64,000 nucleotides of DNA, from the NCBI RefSeq assembly GCF_001742185.1, contig NZ_CP015750.1, positions 1,798,001 through 1,862,000 of the forward strand, given 5' to 3'. The DNA comes from Pectobacterium wasabiae CFBP 3304. GTDB taxonomy: Bacteria; Pseudomonadota; Gammaproteobacteria; Enterobacterales; Enterobacteriaceae. Below, piece by piece: positions 18,391 through 26,530 of the stretch; the first letter of the stretch is position 1; every line of letters starts with the position of its first letter. Made by a program: the position numbers and the translations under genes. The notes beneath the pieces were generated by a model, which had not been told where the DNA came from, searched no databases, and saw only the letters and a program-made list of their open reading frames with translations.

Positions 18391-18577
18391 TAACACGCCT
18401 TTGGAATTGGAAGAGGTTATCGATCAGTGCCGTGCTTTGGCCTATGCCATTGTTGAACTGAGTAACCCCGAAGCTAAAGAGATTTTAACTTTCGTGTTAG
18501 CGGAGCGGCTGAATAGCCTTCACCAAGCCTTCCATACATCGGAAACCACGGTTCAAGGGGAGGTTGGCCATGCTTAA
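18383..18577 (+). CDS. Small satellite protein, unknown
   Basis: A 64-residue acidic helical protein (PLELEEVIDQCRALAYAIVE, then EILTFVLAERLNSLHQAFHT). Its ATG at 18383 follows AGGAGG within the end of the Icd-like gene and overlaps that stop by 8 bases, indicating coupled translation. No domain is recognised. Likely a regulator or adaptor of the satellite replication operon, by position only. Confidence 0.6.
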   Translation: MFDNTPLELEEVIDQCRALAYAIVELSNPEAKEILTFVLAERLNSLHQAFHTSETTVQGEVGHA

Positions 18578-18752
18578 GAAACACATCAATCATGCGGACG
18601 AGGCGCACACTCAAATTGTTCACGCCAAGGCCATTATTACGCTGATAGCGTCCCATGACATTAACAACCCCGCTGTAGAAAATGCACTTGAAGCCGTCGC
18701 TGAAATGCTGGAAAGGGCAGAAGCTGAGCTGGTGGAGGTGACACATGGTTAA
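18570..18752 (+). CDS. Small satellite protein, unknown
   Basis: A 60-residue helical protein (MLKKHINHADEAHTQIVHAK, then ALEAVAEMLERAEAELVEV), probably a helical hairpin. The start is ATG 18570 behind GGGGAGG, overlapping the previous stop. An in-frame TTG at 18564 would add two residues but is less likely. Same operon as the Icd-like gene. Confidence 0.55.
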   Translation: MLKKHINHADEAHTQIVHAKAIITLIASHDINNPAVENALEAVAEMLERAEAELVEVTHG

Positions 18753-19062
18753 CTCTATCGCTCCGCATGTTGTCAGCGGGAAATTACTTTCCCCTGAAAA
18801 GACGCCACAAGAGGCGCTTACCACGTTACGCACTTACTTTGATGAACTGGCTAAACACCAAGAATTCATCGCAATGGCATGGTGTAAGCAGTACGACACC
18901 AGACGCGATCTGGAATGGATACGCGACCCTGTTAACGCCAGAATGCGCAGCGCCATGAGCCAGGTATCTGTAATGGTGATGCTGGTGGAAGACAACCTAC
19001 AGGTGATTGAAAGCCACTTTAAGCCAACACCTTCTACTTCTACGGAGGTGCGTCATGCGTGA
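18745..19062 (+). CDS. Small satellite protein, unknown
   Basis: A 105-residue protein (PEKTPQEALTTLRTYFDELA, then FIAMAWCKQYDTRRDLEWIR and MVMLVEDNLQVIESHF), helical, with no recognised domain. ATG 18745 follows GGTGGAGG and overlaps the end of the preceding gene. Same operon as the Icd-like gene. Confidence 0.6.
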   Translation: MVNSIAPHVVSGKLLSPEKTPQEALTTLRTYFDELAKHQEFIAMAWCKQYDTRRDLEWIRDPVNARMRSAMSQVSVMVMLVEDNLQVIESHFKPTPSTSTEVRHA

Positions 19063-19492
19063 GCTAATTTCTGTGGGCGCTCGTTTCATCGAGAACAATA
19101 GTGAAGTGTCGGTGGTTATCCAGGAGCAAACAGTTGATCGCGTTGTGTTCTCCTATGAGCAATACCCGCAAGCCAGGCATCACTACCAGCGGGATGCGTT
19201 TATCCGTGACTTTTCTCCAGTAAAGGCGAACGAAATCAATCTGGATGCTTACTACGACGATCAGCGGCGTGTTAACGCCCTGATTGGCTCAACTTGTGCG
19301 CCAGTACCCGCTACGCCGGAAAACATATCGCGTAATCGTCTTTTACGCGCTCAGGTGGGATTACGGCACCTACTGACTGAGGTCATTCCCCAAATCACCG
19401 ACGAACAGCAACGCCGTGAGGTTTATTTGTGGGTTGATGGCATTTACGCCATTACGTGCTTTGAGGAAGTAGATGCGGGGATTCAGCCATGA
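19055..19492 (+). CDS. Satellite protein, possibly DUF4222-related at its N-terminus
   Basis: A 145-residue protein. Residues 1-50 (SVGARFIENNSEVSVVIQEQ, RVVFSYE, HYQRDAFIRDF) have the small beta-rich pattern seen in the shorter DUF4222 protein encoded two genes later, followed by a helical tail (RLLRAQVGLRHLLTEVIPQI). ATG 19055 is preceded by CGGAGG and overlaps the previous gene by 8 bases. Function unknown. Confidence 0.55.
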   Translation: MRELISVGARFIENNSEVSVVIQEQTVDRVVFSYEQYPQARHHYQRDAFIRDFSPVKANEINLDAYYDDQRRVNALIGSTCAPVPATPENISRNRLLRAQVGLRHLLTEVIPQITDEQQRREVYLWVDGIYAITCFEEVDAGIQP

Positions 19493-19713
19493 ACAGACAA
19501 CATCTTGAAGTCGTTACGTGCGTCGAACATGCCAATGCAATGAACAAGCAGGCCAGGGCGGTTCTCTCTATGTGGCTTGATTCCTTATCAAATGAGGAAC
19601 GGGAAGAAGAGGACGCTAACCTTGTTGCCGCCGTTCTGTCGCTGGTAGCTGGTGCCATTAATCATCTTGATAAAGCGATGGAGGTACGCAATGCGCCAAC
19701 CTCAACCAAATGA
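19489..19713 (+). CDS. Small satellite protein, unknown
   Basis: A 74-residue acidic helical protein (CVEHANAMNKQARAVLSMWL, then NLVAAVLSLVAGAINHLDKA). The ATG overlaps the preceding TGA (ATGA), so translation is coupled. It overlaps the next gene by 23 bases. No domain is recognised. Confidence 0.55.
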   Translation: MNRQHLEVVTCVEHANAMNKQARAVLSMWLDSLSNEEREEEDANLVAAVLSLVAGAINHLDKAMEVRNAPTSTK

Positions 19714-19885
19714 TCTCTATCAGGACAAGAACGGCCAATGCGTCACTGTCAGAGCGACTGCCTTTAACCGCGTAACGTTTGTGCGTGATGGCTATTCAGC
19801 GGAGTGTGTTTATCCCGATAACCGCTTTCTTGCCGAGTTTGTTTTTATGGAAGGGGCCAAACATGATCAGCCAAGTAACGTTTAA
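19691..19885 (+). CDS. DUF4222-like small protein
   Basis: A 64-residue protein with the pattern of DUF4222, found in enterobacterial prophages: LYQDKNGQCVTVRATAFNRV, then FVRDGYSAECVYPDNRF and LAEFVFMEG. It is probably a small beta-barrel. The start is ATG 19691 behind GGAGG at 19679-19683; in-frame upstream codons are unlikely. Function unknown. Confidence 0.6.
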   Translation: MRQPQPNDLYQDKNGQCVTVRATAFNRVTFVRDGYSAECVYPDNRFLAEFVFMEGAKHDQPSNV

Positions 19886-20201
19886 CGGATTGGTGAAGCG
19901 CGTAGAAGCGCTGGAGCTTGCCCTTGCAGCGATGCAGCAAAAAGGCAACGTACCGGACGGTATGGCTCCGCTAACGACGCTGGCGGCTGAAATGGGGCTA
20001 TCCACCAATAAGGCGGAGGAACTGGCGCGTAACAGTGGCGTAATGATTGTGAAGCAGGGCAACGGCCACATCGTGCATGAAGAGAAATTCCGTAAAGCGG
20101 CTCTGATCGTTATCAAGGGTGCCAAACGTAAATATGGCAGTAAATACTGGTTCCACCCGTTGATCGGCAAGTTCCAGATGGTAGGGAGGCCACAGGTATG
20201 A
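19863..20201 (+). CDS. Small satellite protein preceding the replication gene
   Basis: A 112-residue protein: an N-terminal coiled-coil-like helix (FNGLVKRVEALELALAAMQQ), then LTTLAAEMGLSTNKAEELAR, which resembles a helix-turn-helix, and a basic C-terminal half (GAKRKYGSKYWFHPLIGKFQ). ATG 19863 follows GGAAGGGG. Its stop overlaps the start of the helicase gene (ATGA), which suggests a DNA-binding accessory to replication. This is inference from position and shape. Confidence 0.6.
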   Translation: MISQVTFNGLVKRVEALELALAAMQQKGNVPDGMAPLTTLAAEMGLSTNKAEELARNSGVMIVKQGNGHIVHEEKFRKAALIVIKGAKRKYGSKYWFHPLIGKFQMVGRPQV

Positions 20202-21970
20202 CGGCAGAGACAAAAGCACGGGAAACCATATCTGATGCGCTATTTTCCTGTCTGTATCGTTGGGTGAATGGTCATATCGTTGATCGGGCTGATACGGCCA
20301 TAGCAGCTATACGCCACCCGGACGATGCAACCAGTTACGGAATGCTGGCTAAGGAGCTGAACCGGCTAGTGGATTCCAGCCAAACCACCTATGAGTGGCT
20401 ATGTGATGAGGGACTGATAGCGACTGATCCAAAGAAACAGCGTGAAGCCCGTATGGTGCTGGTAGCAGGCATCATCGGTAAGGAGGACGTGAAAGCCCAG
20501 CTTTGTGACGATGAGCGGATTAATCGCGTGTTCCCGTTACCCCTACCAAAGAAGAAGACTCAGGATATAGGAGTAACTGACCTTTCCCGCATGGGAGCCA
20601 GCCAGCGCGGTGAAGTGTTACGGGCGCATTATGGTGGTGATTTAGCGGTTCATGGTGATTCTGACACCGTTCACCACTACAACGGCGTGATATGGGAGCC
20701 AGTGGCCGATAAGGATTTACAGCGGGAAATGGCCCAAATTTTTATCGAGGAGGAGATTGCCTACTCGCAGAACGCCATTAAATCCGCTGTGGAAACCATG
20801 AAGCTGAGTTTGCCTGTCATGGGGGCGACTGCCCGTAATCTTATCGGGTTCAGTAATGGAGTATTTGATACCCGTACCGGGCAATTCCGTGACCATAGTC
20901 AGGAAGATTGGTTACTGATAGCCAGTGAATTGCCATTCAGCGCCCCGGCAGAGGGGGAAACGCTGGCGACCCATGCGCCCAGCTTCTGGAAGTGGTTGAG
21001 CCGTTCCGTTGGCAACAATAAACGGAAAGCGGATCGTGTTCTGTCAGCGTTGTTTATGGTGCTGGCTAACCGCTATGACTGGCAGTTGTTCCTTGAAGTT
21101 ACGGGACCAGGGGGAAGCGGTAAAAGCGTTTTTGCGGAAATCTGCACCATGCTGGCGGGTAAAGCCAATACCGTATCGGCCAGTATGAAGGCACTGGAAG
21201 ACCCGCGAGATCGTGCGTTGGTGGTTGGCTATTCACTCATCATCATGCCGGATATGACCCGCTACGCTGGCGACGGCGCAGGGATTAAGGCGATAACGGG
21301 CGGGGATAAGGTATCCATCGACCCCAAACACAAAGCGCCTTACTCAACACGTATTCCTGCGGTGGTGCTGGCCGTGAACAACAACGCCATGACGTTCAGT
21401 GACCGAAGCGGCGGCATATCCCGGCGACGGGTAATTTTTAACTTCTCCGAAGTGGTGCCGGAAAACGAACGTGATCCAATGCTACCGGAAAAGATTGAAG
21501 GTGAACTGGCCGTCATCATGCGTCACCTGTTAAGCCGCTTTCCCAGCAATGACGGGGACGAGGCAAAACGTTTGTTGCATGAACAGCAGAAATCCGAAGA
21601 GGCGCTGGCTATCAAGCGTGAAGGGGATTCGCTGGTGGACTTCTGCGGCTATCTGATGGCGTTGGTAGAATGCGAGGGCATGATTGTGGGGAATGCCGAA
21701 ATGGTTCCGTTTAGCCCACGGCGCTATTTGTATCACTCTTATCTTTCATATATGTCCGCACATGGCCTTGGCAGGCCCGTCTCGTTAACCCGGTTCGGTA
21801 CGGATATGCCGGGGGCAATGGCGGAGTATGGGAAAGAGTACAAGCGCAAACAATGTACCAAAGGGGCGGATAAGGGACGGACGATATCAAATGTTCTGTT
21901 GGCTGAAGCTGCTGAGGGGTGGCTACCTGCGGCAATAGGCGTAACCGAAGGTGAAGGAAAAACTAAATAA
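20198..21970 (+). CDS. Satellite replication protein, SF3 helicase of the P4/D5 family
   Basis: A 590-residue protein. The C-terminal part is a superfamily 3 helicase: Walker A GPGGSGKS at residues 303-310, Walker B SLIIMPDM near 346-353, motif C VVLAVNN near 389-395 and the arginine finger-type RRRVIF near 409-414. The D5_N-type domain precedes it (YNGVIWEPVADKDL near 161-174, LIGFSNGVFDTRTG near 215-228). P4 alpha is longer (777 residues) with an N-terminal primase; no Toprim or zinc-finger primase motif is visible here, so priming may depend on the host or on this N-terminus. An iteron array starts 11 bases after the stop, as expected of a self-contained replicon. Confidence 0.85.
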   Translation: MTAETKARETISDALFSCLYRWVNGHIVDRADTAIAAIRHPDDATSYGMLAKELNRLVDSSQTTYEWLCDEGLIATDPKKQREARMVLVAGIIGKEDVKAQLCDDERINRVFPLPLPKKKTQDIGVTDLSRMGASQRGEVLRAHYGGDLAVHGDSDTVHHYNGVIWEPVADKDLQREMAQIFIEEEIAYSQNAIKSAVETMKLSLPVMGATARNLIGFSNGVFDTRTGQFRDHSQEDWLLIASELPFSAPAEGETLATHAPSFWKWLSRSVGNNKRKADRVLSALFMVLANRYDWQLFLEVTGPGGSGKSVFAEICTMLAGKANTVSASMKALEDPRDRALVVGYSLIIMPDMTRYAGDGAGIKAITGGDKVSIDPKHKAPYSTRIPAVVLAVNNNAMTFSDRSGGISRRRVIFNFSEVVPENERDPMLPEKIEGELAVIMRHLLSRFPSNDGDEAKRLLHEQQKSEEALAIKREGDSLVDFCGYLMALVECEGMIVGNAEMVPFSPRRYLYHSYLSYMSAHGLGRPVSLTRFGTDMPGAMAEYGKEYKRKQCTKGADKGRTISNVLLAEAAEGWLPAAIGVTEGEGKTK

Positions 21971-21980
21971 TTGATTTAAG

Positions 21981-22208
21981 TGTCTACCGTGTCTACTCGA
22001 TTATAAATATATTTAATTATCAGTATTTTAATTGAGTAGACAGTTGGTAGACACTCAGGGTTAAACTGTCTACCGTGTCTACTTTTAAGGTGTTTTTTGC
22101 TCAAAAGTAGAGAGTCTGGTAGACAGTAGTAGACACTTTAAGGGGAGACTCTCTACCAGTTAACTAACTGAAAATGTTTATTAATTTATGCAGAGTAGAC
22201 AGGTAGAC
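21981..22208. repeat. GTCTAC/GTAGAC iteron array, candidate replication origin
   Basis: The hexamer GTCTAC or its complement GTAGAC occurs nine times in 228 bases: at 21982, 21991, 22036, 22047, 22068, 22077, 22119, 22129 and 22195, with a tenth at 22203. Many are extended (TGTCTACCG, GGTAGACA). GTCTACTC at 21991 and GAGTAGAC at 22034 form an inverted pair around an AT-rich 35-base stretch. The array directly follows the helicase gene. Staphylococcal islands place iterons flanking an AT-rich region just behind rep, so this is the likely ori. It is not a CRISPR array: units are short and mixed in orientation. Confidence 0.75.
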
Positions 22209-22253
22209 AGTCTGAGCAGTAAATTTTAATTTTTATAACAGATGAGGTGAGTT

Positions 22254-22568
22254 GTGTTTCATTTTAACCGTATAGATGGTGTTGAGGTTGTCAGCATGAT
22301 TGCAGCAAATCCCGGCTGGTATCTGCGGGTAAAAGAAAATGGCAGTGATGAGGAATGGTGGTATATGCCCGTCGCATGTTGGGCATTGTGCCGTTCAGAA
22401 GATGGCGACATGATGTTGCCTTGCGTTCCTGATGACAGAGGGACTTTGACCCCAAACGATCCAGACGCTAACCCTTGCGATTTGGTCTACCTTCCAGATG
22501 CAAAACCTGTAGAAAGCAAAAGATTTGGTGACTTAGGGTGCGATATTGTGCAGCCGGATATTGAATGA
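22254..22568 (+). CDS. Unknown satellite protein
   Basis: A 104-residue acidic protein (RIDGVEVVSMIAANPGWYLR, then EEWWYMPVACWALCRSEDGD and PNDPDANPCDLVYLP), rich in tryptophan and cysteine, with no recognised domain. It starts with GTG at 22254 behind a good GAGGTGAG. It is the first gene after the iteron array and may be in the right-hand transcript. Confidence 0.55.
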   Translation: MFHFNRIDGVEVVSMIAANPGWYLRVKENGSDEEWWYMPVACWALCRSEDGDMMLPCVPDDRGTLTPNDPDANPCDLVYLPDAKPVESKRFGDLGCDIVQPDIE

Positions 22569-22758
22569 TTTTAGCAAGGTGACTGAAGGGCGTTCCGGCG
22601 CGTTATCTTTTGGTGTTATCCAGTGTCTGGCCGTAGCAGTTTCTATCACCAAGCTGGATAAGGTTATGGGGCTTGAATTCTATCTGACGTTTACCGTCGC
22701 TGTGGTTGCGACTCTTGGATTTTTTCTATGCATTTTTAGTGTAGGTAAGGTGATCTGA
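22546..22758 (+). CDS. Small membrane protein, unknown
   Basis: About 70 residues with one convincing membrane segment (FYLTFTVAVVATLGFFLCIF) near the C-terminus and a weaker hydrophobic stretch before it (LSFGVIQCLAVAVSI). The start is uncertain: TTG 22546, TTG 22561 and GTG 22579 are all possible, and there is no good ATG. It overlaps the end of the preceding gene. A small satellite membrane protein could be an exclusion or holin-like factor, but nothing in the sequence decides this. Confidence 0.45.
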   Translation: MCSRILNDFSKVTEGRSGALSFGVIQCLAVAVSITKLDKVMGLEFYLTFTVAVVATLGFFLCIFSVGKVI

Positions 22759-22833
22759 GGTTTCCGCAGAGAGTAAAGTGAGGCAAATGTTGTTGTTCAC
22801 GCTCCCACAATAATTAAGAGTGATATCTGTCTT

Positions 22834-22847
22834 ACTCAAATTTGAGT
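22834..22847. promoter_or_regulatory. Palindrome upstream of fic
   Basis: Perfect 14-bp palindrome ACTCAAATTTGAGT in the AT-rich leader about 125 bases before the Fic gene. It is a candidate operator for its control; no regulator is identified. Confidence 0.4.
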
Positions 22848-22970
22848 TGTTCGTCACGCTTGATTTGAGATGTATATAAACATAATGTTTACTCAATGAT
22901 ATGTTATAAAACAGTTTTTACTGTTATTTTCGAGATATGATAAAACCACTGGTTAAGATAGGTTAACTTG

Positions 22971-24113
22971 ATGCCACAATTTACACACTTTGATCTCGTG
23001 CTGCTCAATCCAAGCTTTGATTCTCCCTTAGTTGATGTCTTGACAGAGCTTGAGGTGTTACGACACCTACGGCTTGAAACGGAGGTTCATCCCTTGTTAT
23101 TTGCTCAACTCAAAGATGTTTTCCATATGCTGGAAAGTTTGGGTTCAGCACGTATTGAAGGAAACCATACAACACTGGCTGACTACGTTGAAAGTAAGGT
23201 CGACGGCACGACATCATCCAGTGACCAGCTCAAAGAAATTGGTAACATCGAGAACGCAATGGGGTACATTGATGAGTGCCTGAAATCAGGGGATAGCATT
23301 ACTGAGTATTTTGTCCGCGAGTTACATGCTATCGCTGTGGCTGGACTTGAGCGGGAAGGGGATCGAACGCCTGGTGCATATAGGGAACATGGTGTAAGTA
23401 TTGCGCAATCAGAGCATTTACCGCCAGATTTTATTCATGTTGCTGGGTATATGCAGGAGTTGACTGAATTTATCAATCGACAGGATCGTCCCAAATACGA
23501 CCTGATGAAGATAGCTCTTGCACATCATCGTTTTGGCTGGATTCACCCATTTGGCAATGGGAACGGCAGAACCGTACGACTTTTGACCTATGCACTACTG
23601 ATTAAGTATGGCTTCAATGTTCAGGCTGGTGGCCGAGTGCTGAATCCTACCGCGGTGTTTTGCAATAATAGAGAGCAGTATTATGCGATGCTTGCAGAAG
23701 CGGATACAGGTACGGAGCAAGGTTTAGAAAATTGGTGTCTATATGTATTGGCGGGAATTTCATCTGAATTGAAGAAGGTTGACCAACTGACGAATCGTAA
23801 TTTCTTGAATTCAAAAATCCTATATCCTGCTATCGATTTCTCGCAAGGTAGAGGACTTATCAATGAAGTTGAGACACAAATGTTAAAACGTACCGTCGGT
23901 ATGGGAACTGTCAGAGCTGGTGATTTAAGAGAAACATTATCAGGTATGAAACCTGCTCAGATCACTTATCAAATCGGCAAGCTAGTTGATCGCGGACTTC
24001 TTCAACCTGTTGAGGCTGGGGCTCGAACGTATACAGCTAAATTCTCAAACTCTTATCTTATTCGTGGAGTGATAAATTCTCTAAAGCAAGAGGGATTCAT
24101 ACCTGAATTGTGA
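22971..24113 (+). CDS. Fic-family AMP transferase with N-terminal inhibitory helix
   Basis: A 380-residue protein. The Fic catalytic motif [12 protein letters not shown] is intact near residues 192-203, with the catalytic histidine. An inhibitory motif SARIEGN near residues 59-65 marks a class II Fic protein, in which the N-terminal helix blocks ATP binding until released. Residues beyond about 300 look like a winged-helix DNA- or protein-binding tail ([20 protein letters not shown], then [17 protein letters not shown]). Fic enzymes AMPylate targets such as gyrase or topoisomerase IV or other host proteins. ATG 22971 is preferred over TTG 22968. It is convergent with the methyltransferase, sharing a terminator, and AT-rich like it. 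Confidence 0.85.
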   Translation: MPQFTHFDLVLLNPSFDSPLVDVLTELEVLRHLRLETEVHPLLFAQLKDVFHMLESLGSARIEGNHTTLADYVESKVDGTTSSSDQLKEIGNIENAMGYIDECLKSGDSITEYFVRELHAIAVAGLEREGDRTPGAYREHGVSIAQSEHLPPDFIHVAGYMQELTEFINRQDRPKYDLMKIALAHHRFGWIHPFGNGNGRTVRLLTYALLIKYGFNVQAGGRVLNPTAVFCNNREQYYAMLAEADTGTEQGLENWCLYVLAGISSELKKVDQLTNRNFLNSKILYPAIDFSQGRGLINEVETQMLKRTVGMGTVRAGDLRETLSGMKPAQITYQIGKLVDRGLLQPVEAGARTYTAKFSNSYLIRGVINSLKQEGFIPEL

Positions 24114-24125
24114 TGACACTTGTGT

Positions 24126-24168
24126 AACTATAACAGCACCTGAATTTCAATTATTTGCTGTTATAGTT
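24126..24168. terminator. Bidirectional terminator between fic and the methyltransferase
   Basis: Perfect 13-bp arms AACTATAACAGCA (24126-24138) and TGCTGTTATAGTT (24156-24168), 17-base loop, followed by TTTT. It lies between the two convergent stops. Confidence 0.8.
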
Positions 24169-24175
24169 TTTTAAC

Positions 24176-24979
24176 TTAAACGACTACGGATATAATTATT
24201 GGTTTTATATGGCGTGGCACGCTAACCCCCGGTGCAGATGATATATATTTCATTTGGGATGAATTTGGTAAGTTGATTGCTTCGTTTTTTCTGATTCTTA
24301 CGTTTTCAGAGTTAACTATATTACTGTTAAATACAGTTGTATTCTGCTCTTCTGCAAACGTGCTTATAACAATTTCTTTTGGTGTGCCTTTCTCATAATA
24401 ACTTCTCAGCGTGTAATTTAGTTTACAATCTTTGTTTTGGCTTAATTTAGAAAGCTTTTGACATGCGACTGTCGCTCTTTCTCTGTATTGCGATGCGTAT
24501 GCTACATCTAACTCTTCAACTTTTTGTTTCATCTCCTCTGCTGCCCTATATGGTGATGCTCCAAACAGCCAATTTGTCACATAGTCAAAACTAAATGACT
24601 TAGCAACATTATCTGAGTCCTCTGAGAATAAACTACCAACCAATATATGGAAGTTGATTTCGCTTTCTATTTCTTGTGGGGAATTACCGTCCAGATTAAT
24701 TAATTTAGTGCTGAATCCTGCATTTCTTACATTATCTATTGCTTGTTGTGCTAAAAATTCATTAGCCTCGATAGCTACAATAGAACAACCTTTTTTTAGC
24801 ATTGCAATGCATCCTAACCCATTGCCACAACCTACGTCTAATATCATTGCATTATCGGGAATGAAACCTGCCATCCAGCTATAATCACTTAGCCTGTTAT
24901 GTTTTTCACTTTCAATGCCCCAATGTTCTGCATATTGTTCATCAGTCATTGGTGTTCCTAAACTTTGAGCTTTATTCAT
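24176..24979 (-). CDS. Class I SAM-dependent methyltransferase, cargo gene
   Basis: A 267-residue protein. Motif I ILDVGCGNGLG near residues 46-56, followed by an acidic motif II (VAIEANEF) and motif-III-like LINLDGNS identify a class I methyltransferase. Residues 130-267 form a helical region of unknown role (EEMKQKVEELDVAYASQYRE, ATVACQKLSKL). No NPPY/DPPY motif of DNA adenine methyltransferases and no PC motif of cytosine C5 enzymes is visible, so the substrate is more likely protein or small molecule than DNA. It is AT-rich and oriented against the rest of the element, typical of exchangeable cargo. Confidence 0.75.
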   Translation of the reverse strand: MNKAQSLGTPMTDEQYAEHWGIESEKHNRLSDYSWMAGFIPDNAMILDVGCGNGLGCIAMLKKGCSIVAIEANEFLAQQAIDNVRNAGFSTKLINLDGNSPQEIESEINFHILVGSLFSEDSDNVAKSFSFDYVTNWLFGASPYRAAEEMKQKVEELDVAYASQYRERATVACQKLSKLSQNKDCKLNYTLRSYYEKGTPKEIVISTFAEEQNTTVFNSNIVNSENVRIRKNEAINLPNSSQMKYISSAPGVSVPRHIKPIIISVVV

Positions 24980-25549
24980 TTTGATTTCCGTTCGAAACTA
25001 ATAAGTTGTTAATAATTCTTTTTGTATTCATTTGGCTTTGACTACTATTTATAATACTGCAAATCGTCGGCAGTTTTATAGCAATATATACGTTATATTC
25101 CGAGTGGTAATTAGAACTATTTAGCAGTCCGAACATGTGAATAATTTTTTATCTTCTAAATAGCAGTATCAAATACCTCTACAACTATCATGTATTGGCA
25201 TGTGGCAATTGCGTAATGCCAATACATCGCCAGCTCTGTGTAACGCAGTCAGGCAAAGAAAAGATCTTCAACACTTTGTCCCACAAGGTTAGTCAAAAGC
25301 GGGGAACTATTCCACGTAGCTAGTTAGCTTGAACCATTTTCTTAGACGCATTTCTTTGCCCTATTAGTCCCCTTTGCTGCAAAAAACATCTTCCCTGATT
25401 GCCTTTCCCGTTCTGGCAAGCGCCGTAAGTTGGCGTTTTGCATTGGAATGACGAGTCTAATTAAATCCCTTTATTTGCAATAATTGTTTGTATTGTTGCA
25501 TTTATTGCAATATTATTTAACTGTATAAATAATCAGGTAAGGCCATCAT
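24980..25549. other. 570-base AT-rich non-coding region in the satellite
   Basis: No convincing gene is visible. It holds the promoter area of the leftward methyltransferase, a 36-bp imperfect palindrome at 25191-25226 and, at 25476-25513, a repeated TTGCAATA/TTGCAT-type AT-rich stretch before the next small gene. It separates the replication/cargo half from the structural half of the element. Confidence 0.6.
25191..25226. repeat. 36-bp imperfect palindrome
   Basis: Perfect 11-bp arms TGTATTGGCAT (25191-25201) and ATGCCAATACA (25216-25226) surround a central palindrome GCAATTGC (25205-25212). No T-run follows. It looks like a two-part binding site or a cruciform-forming element rather than a terminator. 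Confidence 0.6.
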
Positions 25550-25720
25550 ATGAATCGTAAACCCAACACACAGGCTGTACTGCTTACACGGAAACAAGTG
25601 GAGGCACTACAACGTTTACGGGAGCAAGAGAGTAAGCGCTCTGAGCTTGGTATCACACCGTCAATCCATGAAGTTGCCCGCCGCCTGATGGACAAGGTGT
25701 TAAACAAAATAGTGGGGTAA
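25550..25720 (+). CDS. 56-residue ribbon-helix-helix-like protein
   Basis: ATG 25550 with AGGTAAGG upstream opens a 56-codon gene: QAVLLTRKQVEALQRLREQE then GITPSIHEVARRLMDKV. The pattern of a short strand, helix, turn and amphipathic helix ('SIHEVARRLMDK') is that of a small Arc/CopG-type DNA-binding protein. It stands directly before the paired unknown genes and tail module, so it may regulate them. A TTGCAATA-rich stretch lies just upstream. Confidence 0.55.
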   Translation: MNRKPNTQAVLLTRKQVEALQRLREQESKRSELGITPSIHEVARRLMDKVLNKIVG

Positions 25721-25808
25721 CGGCACAGCGCTTCTAATTTTTTGGTTTTTGGCGAATTCAGAGAGGCCATCAACGACCATCAACACGTTTCTACAGGAAA
25801 AGATATCC

Positions 25809-26522
25809 ATGTTTAATTTTCAGCATCTTCTCGGTGGCTCCAAAGCCAAAGGCTCAAACGGCAATGATGTTATTCAATCTGACGATGAAAAAGAGCCGAT
25901 TAAGGTTGCTCGTCCCAGTCAGCATAGCCGTGAACATAATGTCGCTATTTCTGATGAAGCTAAGGAAAACCCTATCCTTGCTATTCGTCTGCTGAAAGAG
26001 ACTGATCTGTCATCCAAGAAAATCAAGGCGAAGCTGGTATCTGCACCACAGGCATTATCCGTATTTACCCAAAAGTTCATGGAAGAGAACGATCCCACCT
26101 GGGAATTTCAGGACGATGAAGAAAAGGCACGGACAGCGCTGACTTACTCTGTCCAGAACGGTGATAAAAACGGTTTTAGCGCGGCCCGTAACAGTGCCAC
26201 AAAAGCGTTGAAGAAAATGGAAGAGCCTTTGACTGATGATGAGCTTCAGGCGCTGGCAGCACGCTCCACCCAAATGATAAATGATTCCGATCCTAACTCG
26301 ATAGACAACCTTAATGCACGCCGTAAGGCCGATGAAGAGTACAAAGAGACGCTGGCTCAAGCAGCCGCACGTCGCAATCAGCAATTCCGAGCAACGGGTG
26401 CTGTTTTGCCCGGAGACAGTCGGTTAGTCAGCGGTAAAGCCGCCAATCCAGTGAACGAAGCTGCAAAGATTAAATCTCGACTGGATGCAGGATTGCCGAT
26501 CATTGATATGCCGCCTCGTTAA
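25809..26522 (+). CDS. Unknown satellite protein, paralogue 1
   Basis: A 237-residue protein starting at ATG 25809 behind AGGAAA (an upstream extension lacks a good Shine-Dalgarno). The central segment (HSREHNVAISDEAKENPILA, IRLLKETDLSSKKI, PTWEFQDDEEKARTALTYSV, KNGFSAARNSATKALKKMEE, PLTDDELQALA) is matched position for position by the next gene, so the two are paralogues. The charged tail (ARRKADEEYKETLAQAAARR) is helical. No known phage structural family is recognised. It is followed 8 bases later by its paralogue and then the tape-measure-like gene, so it may be part of the same particle or injection module. Confidence 0.6.
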   Translation: MFNFQHLLGGSKAKGSNGNDVIQSDDEKEPIKVARPSQHSREHNVAISDEAKENPILAIRLLKETDLSSKKIKAKLVSAPQALSVFTQKFMEENDPTWEFQDDEEKARTALTYSVQNGDKNGFSAARNSATKALKKMEEPLTDDELQALAARSTQMINDSDPNSIDNLNARRKADEEYKETLAQAAARRNQQFRATGAVLPGDSRLVSGKAANPVNEAAKIKSRLDAGLPIIDMPPR

Positions 26523-26530
26523 CTGGATGA

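Noticed and set aside
18564..18569. TTG start two codons upstream for the small gene at 18570
   Set aside because: ATG 18570 has better spacing from GGGGAGG, while TTG 18564 would place the ribosome too close to it.
21981..22208. CRISPR array
   Set aside because: Repeats are only 6-9 bases, in both orientations and irregularly spaced, without spacer-like unit lengths or cas genes; they fit replication iterons.
24980..25549. A second gene in the 570-base satellite gap
   Set aside because: No frame with a plausible start, Shine-Dalgarno and coding character is found on either strand; only a palindrome and AT-rich repeats stand out.
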